The notes below the pieces were generated by a model. That model was not told where the DNA came from and searched no databases. It saw only the letters and a program-made list of their open reading frames with translations. The position numbers and the translations under genes were made by a program. This document shows positions 10,981 to 23,200 of a stretch of 64,000 nt of DNA, in pieces. Source of the DNA: Episyrphus balteatus (lineage: Eukaryota > Arthropoda > Insecta > Diptera > Syrphidae). The number at the start of each line of letters is the position of its first letter. The stretch's first letter is position 1. Location: assembly GCF_945859705.1 (NCBI RefSeq), contig NC_079134.1, forward strand, positions 123,008,620 through 123,072,619, in the 5' to 3' direction.

Positions 10981-11700
10981 CGGTCTATAAAGTTTATTTT
11001 TTTGTAAAGAAAAAAAAAAAAAAAACAAAAAGTACAACGCATAGAGATCATTGAACATTAAAAATGTATCAAACTTTTAAAAATTGTTGATCTATACTTG
11101 TTAATGTACATAGAAATAATGATAATTGAAATAATTTAATAATTTGGTCTAAACATTTATATATTTTTATAACCTAGGATTAAAATTACTGAAATTTATG
11201 ATATTTATTGAATAAACTTATATAAAACAAACAAGAAAATTTTAATTTTTTTTATTTGTATTCATTTTATTTCCGAAAACCATTATTTAACGCACATTCT
11301 TCACTTCCTACATATTCATTCGGAACTAGTAATATTTTCATGAACTTTGAATTTCGTAATAAAACATTTTTAGTACGAAGGGATACTTTTGTTCGGTATT
11401 CGTAATACCGTTATAATTTAGATAAGAACTCCAGGTCTGAAAAGAAACAGTCGCCCAGGTTCTGTTTTTCGATCAAAAGTTAAAATTAATCCTTTTTGTA
11501 TAATAAAATTGTCTTCAATAAAAAAAGAACAATAATAAAAAAAAATTTTGTATCAAAATTTTTGTTCCTTCCAAAACAAAAAATATTTTCTTCTTGATTT
11601 AATGCAACTGCAAAACTGCAATGTTTTAAATTATTTTGAGCAGACACCATTTAATTAATAATAATAATTAAAACTATACAATTTCATGATGACAGGCAAG
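10981..11700. other. AT-rich intergenic DNA
   Basis: From the palindrome end to the small-gene candidate there are A/T homopolymers and AATAAA motifs. I see no gene or clear repeat. Confidence 0.6.
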
Positions 11701-11702
11701 AC

Positions 11703-11713
11703 TTTATATATAG
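11703..11713 (+). promoter_or_regulatory. TATA-like motif upstream of the small-gene candidate
   Basis: TTTATATATAG lies about 30 bases before the first in-frame codons of the candidate at 11739-12619. The position suits a TATA box. In DNA this AT-rich the match alone proves little. Confidence 0.3.
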
Positions 11714-11738
11714 CGACTGAGTTACGGAGAGCAAATTA

Positions 11739-12619
11739 AAGAAGATCACGTTTTCGACAATCTTTTTTGCGATTATCGTTTTCGGCCATCAGGTGAAATC
11801 AGAGCACCAGCCATGTAAAGAATTTTATTGTATTAAATAATTTCTTCGCATTCTTTTTTGTTTTTTATTTTATTTTAATTCTTTAAGCTAAGTATACAGT
11901 TCTTCTAGCAAAAAAAAAATTCCAATGCATTTCTTATGGGAGAGATTTTATCCGAAAAAAAAATATTTTTTAACTCACCACAGCTGTAAACCAAAATCGA
12001 AAAAAAAAATTTATATTCACCACGATTTTTTTCTCTCAAAACAATGTGCAGCCCATTGTTTTTGCGGAAAAAAACTTACAATTTTCATCTGTTTACCACA
12101 GATATTTTTTTTTTCAAGAAAAACATTTTTTTCTTCACCATTTATTTTTTTTGTATCAAAAAGAACTGAATACTAGGCTTTAGCACGAAAAAGCGACAGT
12201 AAAAAACCAAAGTGTTTGAAGGTTTCACTTTTAACACGTGTGAATTACACACCATGCTTCATTAATTTTTAAAATTGAAAATAAAGAAATTGATTTGGAT
12301 AAAACTTAAATGTAAGATCGAAGAAAAAACAATTTTCTGCAACAATGACGATTGAATACTAATTGTAGATAACAATATCTGCGTCAGGATACATCGGCCC
12401 GCTCACATCGAGCGAATGGACGAAAAACCTTCATCCGATTGGTGTTTTTTGCAACCCCCTCAATTTCGAAACGGCAACGTAACAAACCTTCAATTCCAAA
12501 ACATAGCGGATAAAAGATCAATCGGTGCAGAAGTTTGGAGGTATCACGCTAGGAATCGTAAACGAAGAAAAGCCGCCGTTTTCCACACAGGGACGCTTTA
12601 TGGACCAGGAACCGGTTAA
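11739..12619 (+). pseudogene. Candidate small secreted-protein gene, two exons, start codon missing
   Basis: Segment 1 (11739-11814) reads KKITFSTIFFAIIVFG then HQVKSEHQP: a short basic N-terminus and a hydrophobic core, like a signal peptide. It ends CCAT before GTAAAG at 11815. Segment 2 starts at 12369 after TACTAATTGTAG, and the split codon T|AT joins in frame. It continues YNNICVRIHRPAHIERMDEK, has SDWCFLQPPQF, a basic ARNRKRRKA stretch, and ends LYGPGTG with stop TAA 12617-12619. That is about 107 residues with two cysteines in the predicted secreted part. No ATG lies in frame after the upstream stop at 11718-11720; AAG codons at 11739 and 11742 stand where an ATG would be expected. I do not recognise the family. 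Base composition of segment 2 is coding-like compared with its surroundings. It may be a start-lost gene, an allele or sequence error, or chance. Confidence 0.45.
12369..12619 (+). pseudogene. Second exon of the small-gene candidate
   Basis: Open from 12369 to TAA 12617-12619 in the phase set by the donor at 11815. GC content is visibly higher than the DNA on either side. A shorter frame could begin at ATG 12416 (67 residues) but would have no signal peptide. Confidence 0.45.
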
Positions 12620-12959
12620 GTAAGTAGTTAATTACCATTTTCGTCATAAATGACTATTAAAAAACGTCTTCAAAAAAGGCTTTAAAATGACAAAATCGGT
12701 TCAACATATGCATGAGCCCCTGCAATTATGTTTGTATTAAGATATTAGAGGGTTTGTGCTGTTAGCTAATAAGGGGCAGCATTGACTGCACAATTATAAA
12801 CCACTTGTACTTTAAAGGGTTCATATTTTAAAGCATTTCATACACTTATTGTTATTTTCGATGCTCTCTTATTTCTTTTGTATGTGTCGTTTTTTCTTGC
12901 GAGATGATGAGTTATTTTTTAACATGTGGTCGACAAGAAGAAACAATAAAATGTTGCGT

Positions 12960-14214
12960 TTGAACCTTTAATTTACCCTTAACTAATAAAAACACGAAAT
13001 TTTTTGATCACCCTGTAATTTGATCACTCGTTGGGTTTTTCTACAGTAAATTGTTTACCTGAAAATTTCTACATTACATCATACGTCCAGTTAAAAAAAA
13101 ATAGTCCAAAAAACAAAATTTTTTTTTACAAAATCAAGCGATCGCTTTATTGACTGTTTTGGTAAGACGTACATGATTAAGAAAATGATTTTTTAGCTTA
13201 ACATATTTTTTGTTTTCTTTTGTGTACAATTTTTCGCTTTTATTTTAAGCATTTTTGTTTTTCTTCATTTTTGTTTTTTTAAAACTTAATTTTAAATTTT
13301 CCATCAAGTAAAAGAATTACTATTTTTCTGACTACAAAATTGCAAAGTTTTTGCAGCTGCACGTTGTTCTAGTTTTTTTTTTTAAATTTATTTTTTTGTT
13401 CATAGAGTATAGAATTTACTCGCGCTTAAATTTTCAACAGACAAAAGTTTTTTTATATACTACATTAGAAGTTAAAAGTTACTATTTTTATTTTCTAAAC
13501 AAAAATCGTTTTAATGGCTATGTGTAGCCAAGTTTCATCTTTACTTCATAATACAATATCATCATCATCAAAAGCTCTACAGAATTATAATTCAATTTCT
13601 TTTTTTTATTAAGATTTAGATTTATTTTAATGTTTTGTTGGTTGTTGTTGGTATTGTGAATTAAAGACTTAGTTTTGTTTTTCTTTGAATATTTGTACTC
13701 GTGATTTTCTGCTATTTTTTTTTGTTTTTCTTTTGTATGTAGATATAAACGTGATTTATAAAATTTTTTGCATTTTTTTATTTTGTTTTTATTTCTTGTA
13801 ATTCTTTTACATGCAGTGGACTTCATCATCATAATAATTGTTTCTTAGATTCTAGACAAATTTTTAATTTTTTTTAATTAAATGTGATAAAAAGTAGTCG
13901 GTTAATTATTATTTACTATGGTGGAATACAATTATACATTATATATATAATAATAAAAATAATTATTAATGTAAAAAGGGATTTGAGTTGTTGATGTTGG
14001 TGTTGTTGTTGTTGTTATTGCTGTGTGAACAGGAAAGTGATGAACATTTACTGTTTTCTATGCTTATTGTTCAGTGGCTCTGTTCGGTTCGGTTATTCTC
14101 TTCTTTGTCTCTCTCTGTCACTCTACTTTTTACTCTTCTTATGCTCTGTGTTTTTGTTGATGGTATTATTATTTTGTTTTGTTTTAGTTTCGATTTTAAG
14201 TTTAGAATTAAAAT
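12960..14214 (-). other. Probable bl 3' UTR region
   Basis: AT-rich DNA with T-runs on the plus strand directly after the bl stop. Several reverse AATAAA motifs are present (for example near 13145 and 13370), but I cannot choose the real cleavage site. Frames near 13518-14249 are low-complexity and lack family features. Confidence 0.4.
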
Positions 14215-14245
14215 TTAAAAATCATTTCTCCTGTTTTCATGTACA
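14215..14245 (-). CDS. bl: bl last exon: nine-residue tail and stop
   Basis: The acceptor is TTCTTCTCTTTTCAG ending at 14246. The single base completes Ser, then VHENRRNDF and TAA at 14217-14215. The junction gives AQYLLQQSVHEN, parallel to the AQYLLQNSV of vertebrate hnRNP K, which supports the exon choice. The 3' UTR continues to lower coordinates. Confidence 0.88.
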
Positions 14246-17200
14246 CTGAAAAGAGAAGAAATTTATGAAAAAAAAGTCTTAATTACAATTTTCTGTTCAT
14301 TGTTGATTGGATTGGGAAATAAACAAATGAACATTATTATAAAAAAATATATATACATATATATTTGAAAATTAATTCAGTCAGCAATCAATATTATTTT
14401 AATTTTTTTTTCGAGCACTTCACATTTTGTTTGTTAATATTTTAATCAAATTTCATACACATCACAGCACGCCAGTATTATATCCCACAATGTTTTTTTA
14501 GAGACAAAAAAAATATGTATAGTATGTATAAATATTTATATATAAAGTTACGACACATATCCCATGTTATATAGACAAAATGCAATACCAAGTTGTTTGA
14601 AATAGAGCATAGAGTAGGATGAAAGCTGTATCTATAAAAATATGTACATACATGATGAATATTGTTATTTGAAGCGAGCGATGTTATGAGAACAATTTTA
14701 AATTAATTTTTTTTCATGATTATTATTTTTTTTTTAATATTATAAAACAATTAATGAAGATAGCGAACACACATTGTAGAAAGACAAGGGATTTATTGTT
14801 AATTATATACCCAAACAACAAAATCACTAGTCTTCCATACAAAATATGTCAAAGGGTCGTTAAATAATGATGAAGACAGTTAGTAACAAATAGAATGTTT
14901 TTTTATATTTTTTTTTTTTTTTTGTTTTGTTATTTTCTGGATTCATATAAGCACACGGACACGAGCATAATTCCGTTTCACCACAAGTATTTTAGTTTAA
15001 TATGATTTTTATTTGATTGCGTTTGATTATGTTAGTCACAGTTTGTATTTTTTAAATAAGTTAAGGACATAAAGCATTGGATTAATAAATTGTTTAAAAA
15101 GTACTAACCTCTGTTGGAGTAGATACTGGGCCATTTGTATTTGCTTTGGATTACCAGAAATGGTAATAATTCTATCGGTGGATCCAGGTAGTGGCTCATC
15201 AATGGTAATGTATGCGCCGGATTCGTTACGGATGCGTCTAATGCGACCGCCTCCCTTACCAATTATAGCACCAGCGAGCTAAAATTATATAATTATTGAA
15301 TTAATATAATATTTTAATAAATTTAAGGAATAATAATTTGTTGAGATGGTCAGTTAAAAATATGAATGATGGATGATACATAAGGAAAGCCATTAAGCAT
15401 TATGGTGTTCAAAAGAAGTTTCTGTTATATTTCTATCTCTAATCATTTTTAAAGCCTTTTGCTGAATCTCATTCAAGGGAGTCAAATTGTTTTAATAGCC
15501 AAAGGAAGCCCTAAAACTTATCAGCATTCTGCCGTTCAGTAAGTAGTAAGCAGCTGGTTATTAAAATGAAGCAAATATTAGGCTGTTCAGTTTCCTCAAT
15601 TCAAAGATGGAGAAACAGACAACATTAATTAAGGTATTAAATCCACCCATATGACTTTTATTTAGCAACAAACAAAGAAGAGACTTATCGAAAGCGTATT
15701 GATGCAGAGGTCCGTTTGGTGCCCTTGTTCCAAATTCTGTCTCAGAATAAGTCTAAAAACTTGAATTTACGACACATTTAAACTGTTTTATTTGAAATAC
15801 AATCTGTTAAACACTGAAAGTTATAAGAGAAAAATACAAATCAGTGTGTCTTCAATGTTTGTATGAAGGATTTTAAGATTGCTTCCAGCACCTAAAGGTC
15901 AGTTTTTTTAGTGCAAAATAAACTCTGCGTAAATGGTGGATTAGTTTATCCTGTCAAAAAAATTTAACCAATAATTTTTAAGTTCAATATTAAACCCTTT
16001 TTGAGCTATAAAAATATCTTGTGGATTCAAAATTTCAATGGAAATTAATGTTTTTCTGTTTTCGCATAAGTGTAAAAAAAAAAAAACTGAGACTTGAAAA
16101 TAACAATTTAAGCTTTTCTAAGATTTAATATTTTGCTATTCCGAGTTGATGAAAGCACTAGTTATTTTTACAGAAGAAAATTAAGATCTCGTCAGACTAA
16201 AAATAGGTTGGAAAAGTCCCAAAGGGATTTCAGCTTTCTACGTTTTTGGATGTTAAAAAAATCAATTTTGATTATCTGACAATCCTCTAGCTCGGTTATT
16301 CATCAAATTAGATTCTCCGAATCTTAATAGAATCTAGCAAAAAATTAACTACAATATATGTAATTACCAGCATCAGAGTTGGGAAGTAATGATTCGAAAA
16401 AATTTTAATTACAATTACATGTAATGGAAATGTGCAACATTTTTTTCAATTACATATAATGAGTAATTGAAGTTCTTCAATTACCCATTACATGTAATTG
16501 AAAATTGTCGATTACTTGTAATTCAATTACTTTTATGTAATTGAAAACAAAAGTAATTATCAAAAAAACAGTAATGATTACTTTTTAAAGTAATCATTAC
16601 ACGAAAATGTAATTAATTGAATGTTTTTCTTCAATTACATTTTACGAGATAATTTGTAAATGGTACGGAATTAATATGTTTTGTCATAAGATGCCATGAA
16701 AAGTGTTAGAGTGGCTTCAAAATATCTTCAAGAGGTTATTACTTACTACTTGGGCTTACTACTTGGGACCTATTTCAGAGCTTACTTCATTGTTTACATC
16801 AGCTACATCAATCATTTTAAACATTAATTGCGGCGGCCTGTTGGACTTTTCGAAGCAATTTTTCGGACATTTGCACTATTTAGACCATTAAAAATATTTC
16901 CCGACGGTCAATCGAACTCAACTAATGATTTTTGAGGTTGCTGATGTAGTAAATGTAGTTGAGGTAATAAGCTCCGAAACACGCCCCCGGTAAATACTGA
17001 AAATCAATAAAAAACTGCACTGAAAGAAGATTCGTAGAATATTTAACAAGACCTTCAAAACTTAATTCATGGTATGAAATGACGACTCCAAATTGTCATA
17101 TCGTCACCCGAGAATTTTTTTGTCTTAATGGCCAATTTTGGTATTCTGGAAAATCGCATTTTAAGGTTTTCGTTATTAAAAAAACACAGCGAAGAAGTTT

Positions 17201-20200
17201 TTTCAAATTTATAATAGAATTTTTTGTGAGATATCTCATTATTTTTTTTGTCAAAGCATTCTTATTTGTTTTGGTTTTCAAAATATCTTGGTTCTTATTC
17301 AAAATGAGTCTGTCGTAAACTCATTTTTAACGACAATTCAATACTAATGTGATGCTTATTTTGTGAATATACGACACCTTCATGCAAAATTTGGTTACTC
17401 TATTAATTTTTAAAGGTTTTCTTCTAGTAAGTTTGCAACTATTATAATGATTTTTCGAGACTTTTGAGGTAAGTTATAGAATGGCAAAACGAAGATATTG
17501 AGCAAAAAAATTTCTATTAGCATTCATTCCGAGGTTTACTCCTTTTTTCACCTTGTTTGACTGTATTAATTACATTTGATAGAAATTTTTCCAGGACAAC
17601 ATAAAAACGTATGTGATAAAAAAAAATATGAAAAATTAAAATATATCTCCAAAATTAGAGCTTTCAGAAAGGAACCAATGCAAATTTTAAGCTCACTGAG
17701 CCCAAATACTTTAGGTGTGATATACATTTTTCTGGAAAATTTTTAAAAACGCCTAAAATACACGAAACTTAAAAACACGAATGAACATGTCCCCAAATGT
17801 GAAAAATTAAGTATTTCAACTGCTGGTAGAAAACCAATGCGAATTTTGGGGATTGTGAACCCAAATCCATAAAATTTTATATAAATCTATGTGCAAAATA
17901 AAAAAAAATTTAAAAATTTTGGCCAGTGTAATTTATAAAAACATGTAATGAATTACAATTTAAGTAATGAATTACAGAAAAATGTAATTAAAACTGTTTT
18001 TCATTTCAATTACTTTTGAATCCATTACTTTTTTCAATTACATCTGTATAGTAATTGAACTTTTTCGATTACAATTACAAGTAATGGGAGTATGTTTTTT
18101 TTCAATTACAATTACCTGTAATTGTAATTGAAAAAAGTTCAATTACTAATTACATGTAATTGAAATGAAATCTGTAATTAATTACAAAAAGAAATCATTA
18201 TTTCCCAACTCTGACCAGCATATTTATAATTTAAATTATTTTAAGTAAAACCCGTATGATAAATTTCATCCAAACCATCTCAACAAAATGAATAAAAATC
18301 ACTAAATAATTTACTTACGTCTTTTGGAATCGTTACTTGGGTACTGTTCTTGGGATCATGCTGTGTTTGACCTCCTCCATTCATGTTATTATTACCACCA
18401 AACGATCCACCTCCGCTGCCGCCACCACTTTGGCCTCCTCCCATTCCACCGGAACCGCCGCCGCCAAGACTTCCCATACCGTTTCCAAGGGACGATCCGC
18501 CGCCGAATCCACTTCCACCTCCACTACCACCTCCGCCTCCACTTCCTCCAAATGAACCACCTCCTAGGTTGCCTCCTCCGAAGCCACCACCACCTCCTCC
18601 TGAATTACCCATGGAGCTACCGCCTCCGAAACCTCCTCCCGAGCTACCTCCAAAGTTTCCTCCACCAAGACCACTACCGCCAAAGGAGCCACCGCCTCCT
18701 CCACCCATTGATCCACTTCCACCGAATCCACTACTGCCTCCACCGAATCCACCTCCGCCTAGACTTCCACTTCCACCACCGAAGCTACTATTACCGCCGC
18801 CAAAGCTGCCTCCCCCACTGCCGCCGAAGCCACCGCTTCCACCTCCACTTCCTCCACCGAATCCACCAGAGCCTCCTCCGCCCATTCCACCACCGAAGCC
18901 ACCACCGCCTCCTCCCATACCACCACCACCGCCGCCGCCGCCACCACCGTTATCACTGGCCCATGGACTAATATATTCTCTATCGCGCCGACCACCACTT
19001 CGACTGCGGTCTTCGTTGCGACCACCACCTCGACCGCGATCATTATTGCCTCCAAAGCGGTTGCCACCATTGCCACCGCCTCCACCACCGCCGCCGCCAC
19101 CTCCTCCCATTCCACGGCCACCACCGCCGCCGCCACCACCTCGACCACCATCGAATCGAGACTGACGTTCACCGCCACGGAATCCGCCTCCGCCATTGTT
19201 ACCACCATTCTGTTGGCCACCGCCGCCACCACCTCCATAGCCGCCGTATTCATCAGAATACACGTCATCGAAGTTGATAGGATCATAATTGTATATCATT
19301 CCTTTGATTGGGGTCTAAAAAAAAAAAAAGATGAAATAGTACCGTGTAAGAATGCGATTCTAAATTTAGCAAGACAACGACTTACCTCCCGGGTCAAAGT
19401 AATAACATCGCGTACAGCTTCTGTACATTGATCAGACTTTCCAACAATTTGGACAATGCGGTCGGTACTTTGCGGTGCTGGTTTCGAAAATACTTTCAAA
19501 ATTCTGCAGCCGATTTTCTATAAAATGCAAAATAAGAAATCAAGATTAAAAATATAGAATGGGTGTTTTTATGCGGGGCATATTCAAAAACAGTGTTTGA
19601 ACTGCTATTTAGAAAAAATGAAGTTTTTTCAGGTTACAACAATGAATATGCCCCACTATAATAAGATATCAATATGTTGTGTAGCTTTGTTCAAGTGAAT
19701 TTCTTTGAATATTATGTAAGAAATTTTGTAGTTTCCCATCAAATGATATTTTTATGCGAATTTGACTGAAAAAGCAAGTAAGTTGTTTAACTACCAGATT
19801 CTACTTTCATTCAGGATATCAGAAAAAAAGACAAAAGTCGTTTTTTTCTGCTTAACCTTTAAACTATTCCTTACGAATTTTAGCTTGTTGATTCCACTTC
19901 TAAGGTAACTTAAACAAAACATATCTTTTCACATTCACATTTTTTCGGGTTTTTGATGCTACGAAAAATAGCTGTGTTTTATTTTCCTCGTGATCCGGAT
20001 CAGATCACGAGGAAAATAAAACACAGCTAATATTAAAACTATGAAAAAAAATTATATTTTGGGTTGTTGAACGTAATCCAAAACTGATGGATTTGTTCTT
20101 GTCGAGCTGACGAATTTTCGGTACATGTGCAAACATACATACTTCAAACATATTTCAAATAAAAAAAAAAATGTTTTGAACTCAATTCAACCAGAGATCA

Positions 20201-23200
20201 TATTCAAATATCAATGCCATAGCCATACAAGAGAATAATATTTGGAGTTCTTAAAATTGAGAATGAATAAACATTGCAAAAGCTTTTGACTTGCATAATT
20301 AAACCAAAAAAAAAAAAAACTAACTATCAACCGAATTACTCGACCATACTGGATACTGGACCAATTCAAAGAACCCTATAAATTTATGTTTTTGTAAGTT
20401 ATACAGGGATTGTAGCTTTGCAAACATGCATCAAATATATGGATATATTTTCAATCCTTGCGATTCACACACAATACGATTTGCAATAACAAAACAGATG
20501 ATGCAATCTTTAATTTAAAAAAAAAAAAAAAAAAAACAAGAAAAAGAAAAAGAAACAAAAATTCACAACATCAAAAGAGAGAACAAAAAAGAGGAAATTG
20601 GATATAAAGTGATGCAATTTTCTGAAAGGGTTTCCTATTCAACTTTTCTTTTTTCCTTGGTTGATTGGGGAGCAAAAATATGAGCACGTCGTTGTGCGTA
20701 TATAAAAGTCAAAAAAAAAAGGAACACAAGGACACTAAAAAAAGGAAAAACTAGAAAAAAAGAAACAACAAACATTTTTGCTAATTGAATTGAAATTTAT
20801 CATTTTTGTTTGGTGGTTTGAGTTGAGTATTTACATACTCGTAGTTAGCAACTTCTATATTTGATTAAATATGAATGGAAATATTTTTCTATTTATAAAA
20901 ATAGTGAAATTAAGTTGAATCAACTTTTTTGCTGAGAAAGGATTAGATACGCTAATTACAACCAAAATAAAAATAGAAACAAATTTTAATTAGAAAGAGA
21001 TACAGAACAGAATCCAGAAATGAATAATTAGTTTTTTTTTTTTTTTAATTTTGTTTATTGCATATATTGTTTCAAGGTTTTTAAAGATTTATTTTTTTCA
21101 GTCAGCAAACAAAATAAAGAAATATTTCAATATTGATAATGAAACTTTCTATTTACCTTGTGGGGATAAATTTGTTATGAAAGATAATTTTTGAAAGTTT
21201 GAAAAGGATTATTAAGGAAAGTGTTGTATAAGAGATTATCAAAGTCATACAAAAAGTGCTGTTTTTTGATACGAAAAATAAAATTTAAATTGGATTTCAA
21301 TTTTTTTTCTTTTTCAGCGTTTTCTAACTTAGTGCCCTAATAGAACCTTGCTAGAAATCTTTAATGTTCAAAAAAAAAAAAAAATTTGAATGAAAACAAA
21401 GACCTTTGTACAGAATAGTTTCGTGAGAATTGTTGGAACAAATGCATTTGACAGTTTTAAATAATCAATTTTCAACTCAAAAGCATGTGTATAAAAACGT
21501 TCAGCTGTTCAAGAATGAGCAATGCTTTTTCGGAACAGAAATTTTTTCCAAAAAAAAATGTATTGATTGATTTCTAAACAGGCTCATTAAACAAAACTAT
21601 TAAGTGAAGTGAATTTAGGCTTGTACTTTTCATCCGCTCATAACAAATTGATTGAGATTTTTCGAAGCTTTTTTAACTTTAAGTTTAAATTTAATGAAAA
21701 TATCTAAAATAAAAAAAGTTAGGCCTTTGTTTTGTAAGCAATCAGAAGTAACTTCTTCGATTTTTTTAATGTCTGCTTTTTTAGCAAAAATTAAATTAAA
21801 TTTTGCTTGAACCAAGTCATTCAAAGTGTCAGTTAACAGATAAAGATACATAATTACAATAGCGCAAAAACATTTAAGACTATTTTGATGTCTAAGAAAA
21901 TTCAAATCTCTCTTGGTACTAAAAACGCTCAATTCTATATTTCCCTGGATTGCATTATGCGACTACAACTGTTTCAAGCCAAAAATGACATTTTGGACCG
22001 TTTTAAAAATTGAAAAAAAAAAAAACTTCTTGGTTTGGGAATGAAATACATTTAGAAGGATAAAGATATTTTAGGTATAACCAATTCAAGCACACACTTC
22101 TTCTATAAAAATTCTGCCCATAATAATAACACAGATCTGAGGGTCGATTCTTGATCTGTAAAGCTGTGGATTGAAAATTGGACACAACATTTCTTAAGGA
22201 AGTAACTTCTTCAAGAAATTTCAATAATTAGTAATAATGAAAATAGACCCTATTTAAGTTAAAAGGTAGACTAAATTGAAGCACATTTCTTTTCATAAGA
22301 AAATAAGTTTTTCGTATCCATAAACTAAATTCCTCAAATAATTTTATAATCATTGTAGAAGGATTCGTATCAGCCAAAGGAATCTTAGAAACGAATCTAT
22401 AACTCAACACCTTTAAAATCGTCAGCACTATTTAATGAGTTCTTGACGTTATCTACTTTTATTTCGCTATTAATAAAATTAATCCAAAAATATCTGATTT
22501 TATCAGAAATAACTACAATTTTCCATTCGCATTAAGGTTACTTATCTTTTTTCAAAATAAATGAAATGTATTTCAATGGAAACGGAAGGTTGTGGTTTCT
22601 TCATTGCGAGAATATCAATTGACTACCTGTATACAATGAAATTGGTATTGGATTCACCAGAAATACATATGTTATTGGATTTTAAACAATAATGTACTTA
22701 AAAGAATCCATTCAATGCGAAATGATATCGACATATAATCGAAAAGGTGTGTTCTTTTTTTTTTTGCAATTATACTCTCGTACATGATTGGCATGGATAT
22801 GTGCACAAAGAAAATTAATTCCAAGAACTGGATAATACCACGCTGTTGAATGTTACGTTTTCGAAGATCTGCTTTTATGTGCAAATATTTTCTTGGGTTG
22901 AATTTTTTTGTTCTTTGCTTTAAGGGCGAAAGGATAAATAATTTATATTTATAAAATTATGTTTAACTATTTTGGGTATCGTATCTGATGCATAATTATT
23001 AATTTCAAGAAGCATGCAAAAATTTCAGAGCCGCATCCTTGTAATACGCTGGTTAGCTACAGATTGGTGTGATCAATTAAAATTAAAATTTTGACTTTAC
23101 CAGTTTTTCACAACTACAACTGGCAACGAGTCAGTAGCTGTCATCAGCGTAATATGTCCTATCAAGGACAACTAACAAGAGGATCAAAAAATTTAAATGA

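Larger units (their letters stand above)
15279..18318 (-). other. bl intron between the Gly-rich exon and KH3
   Basis: 3.04-kb intron. The 1.84-kb hAT-type element (16374-18213) takes up most of it. The stretch 15300-16365 is AT-rich, with no gene recognised. Confidence 0.85.

Noticed and set aside
13518..14249. Lys/Asn-rich and Leu-rich frames
   Set aside because: Low-complexity frames in the AT-rich bl 3' UTR region; no domain.
18383..19165. 260-codon Pro-rich plus-strand frame, and His/Arg-rich frames, over the same stretch
   Set aside because: They are antisense or out-of-frame readings of the bl Gly-rich exon, which has correct splice sites and flanking KH domains.
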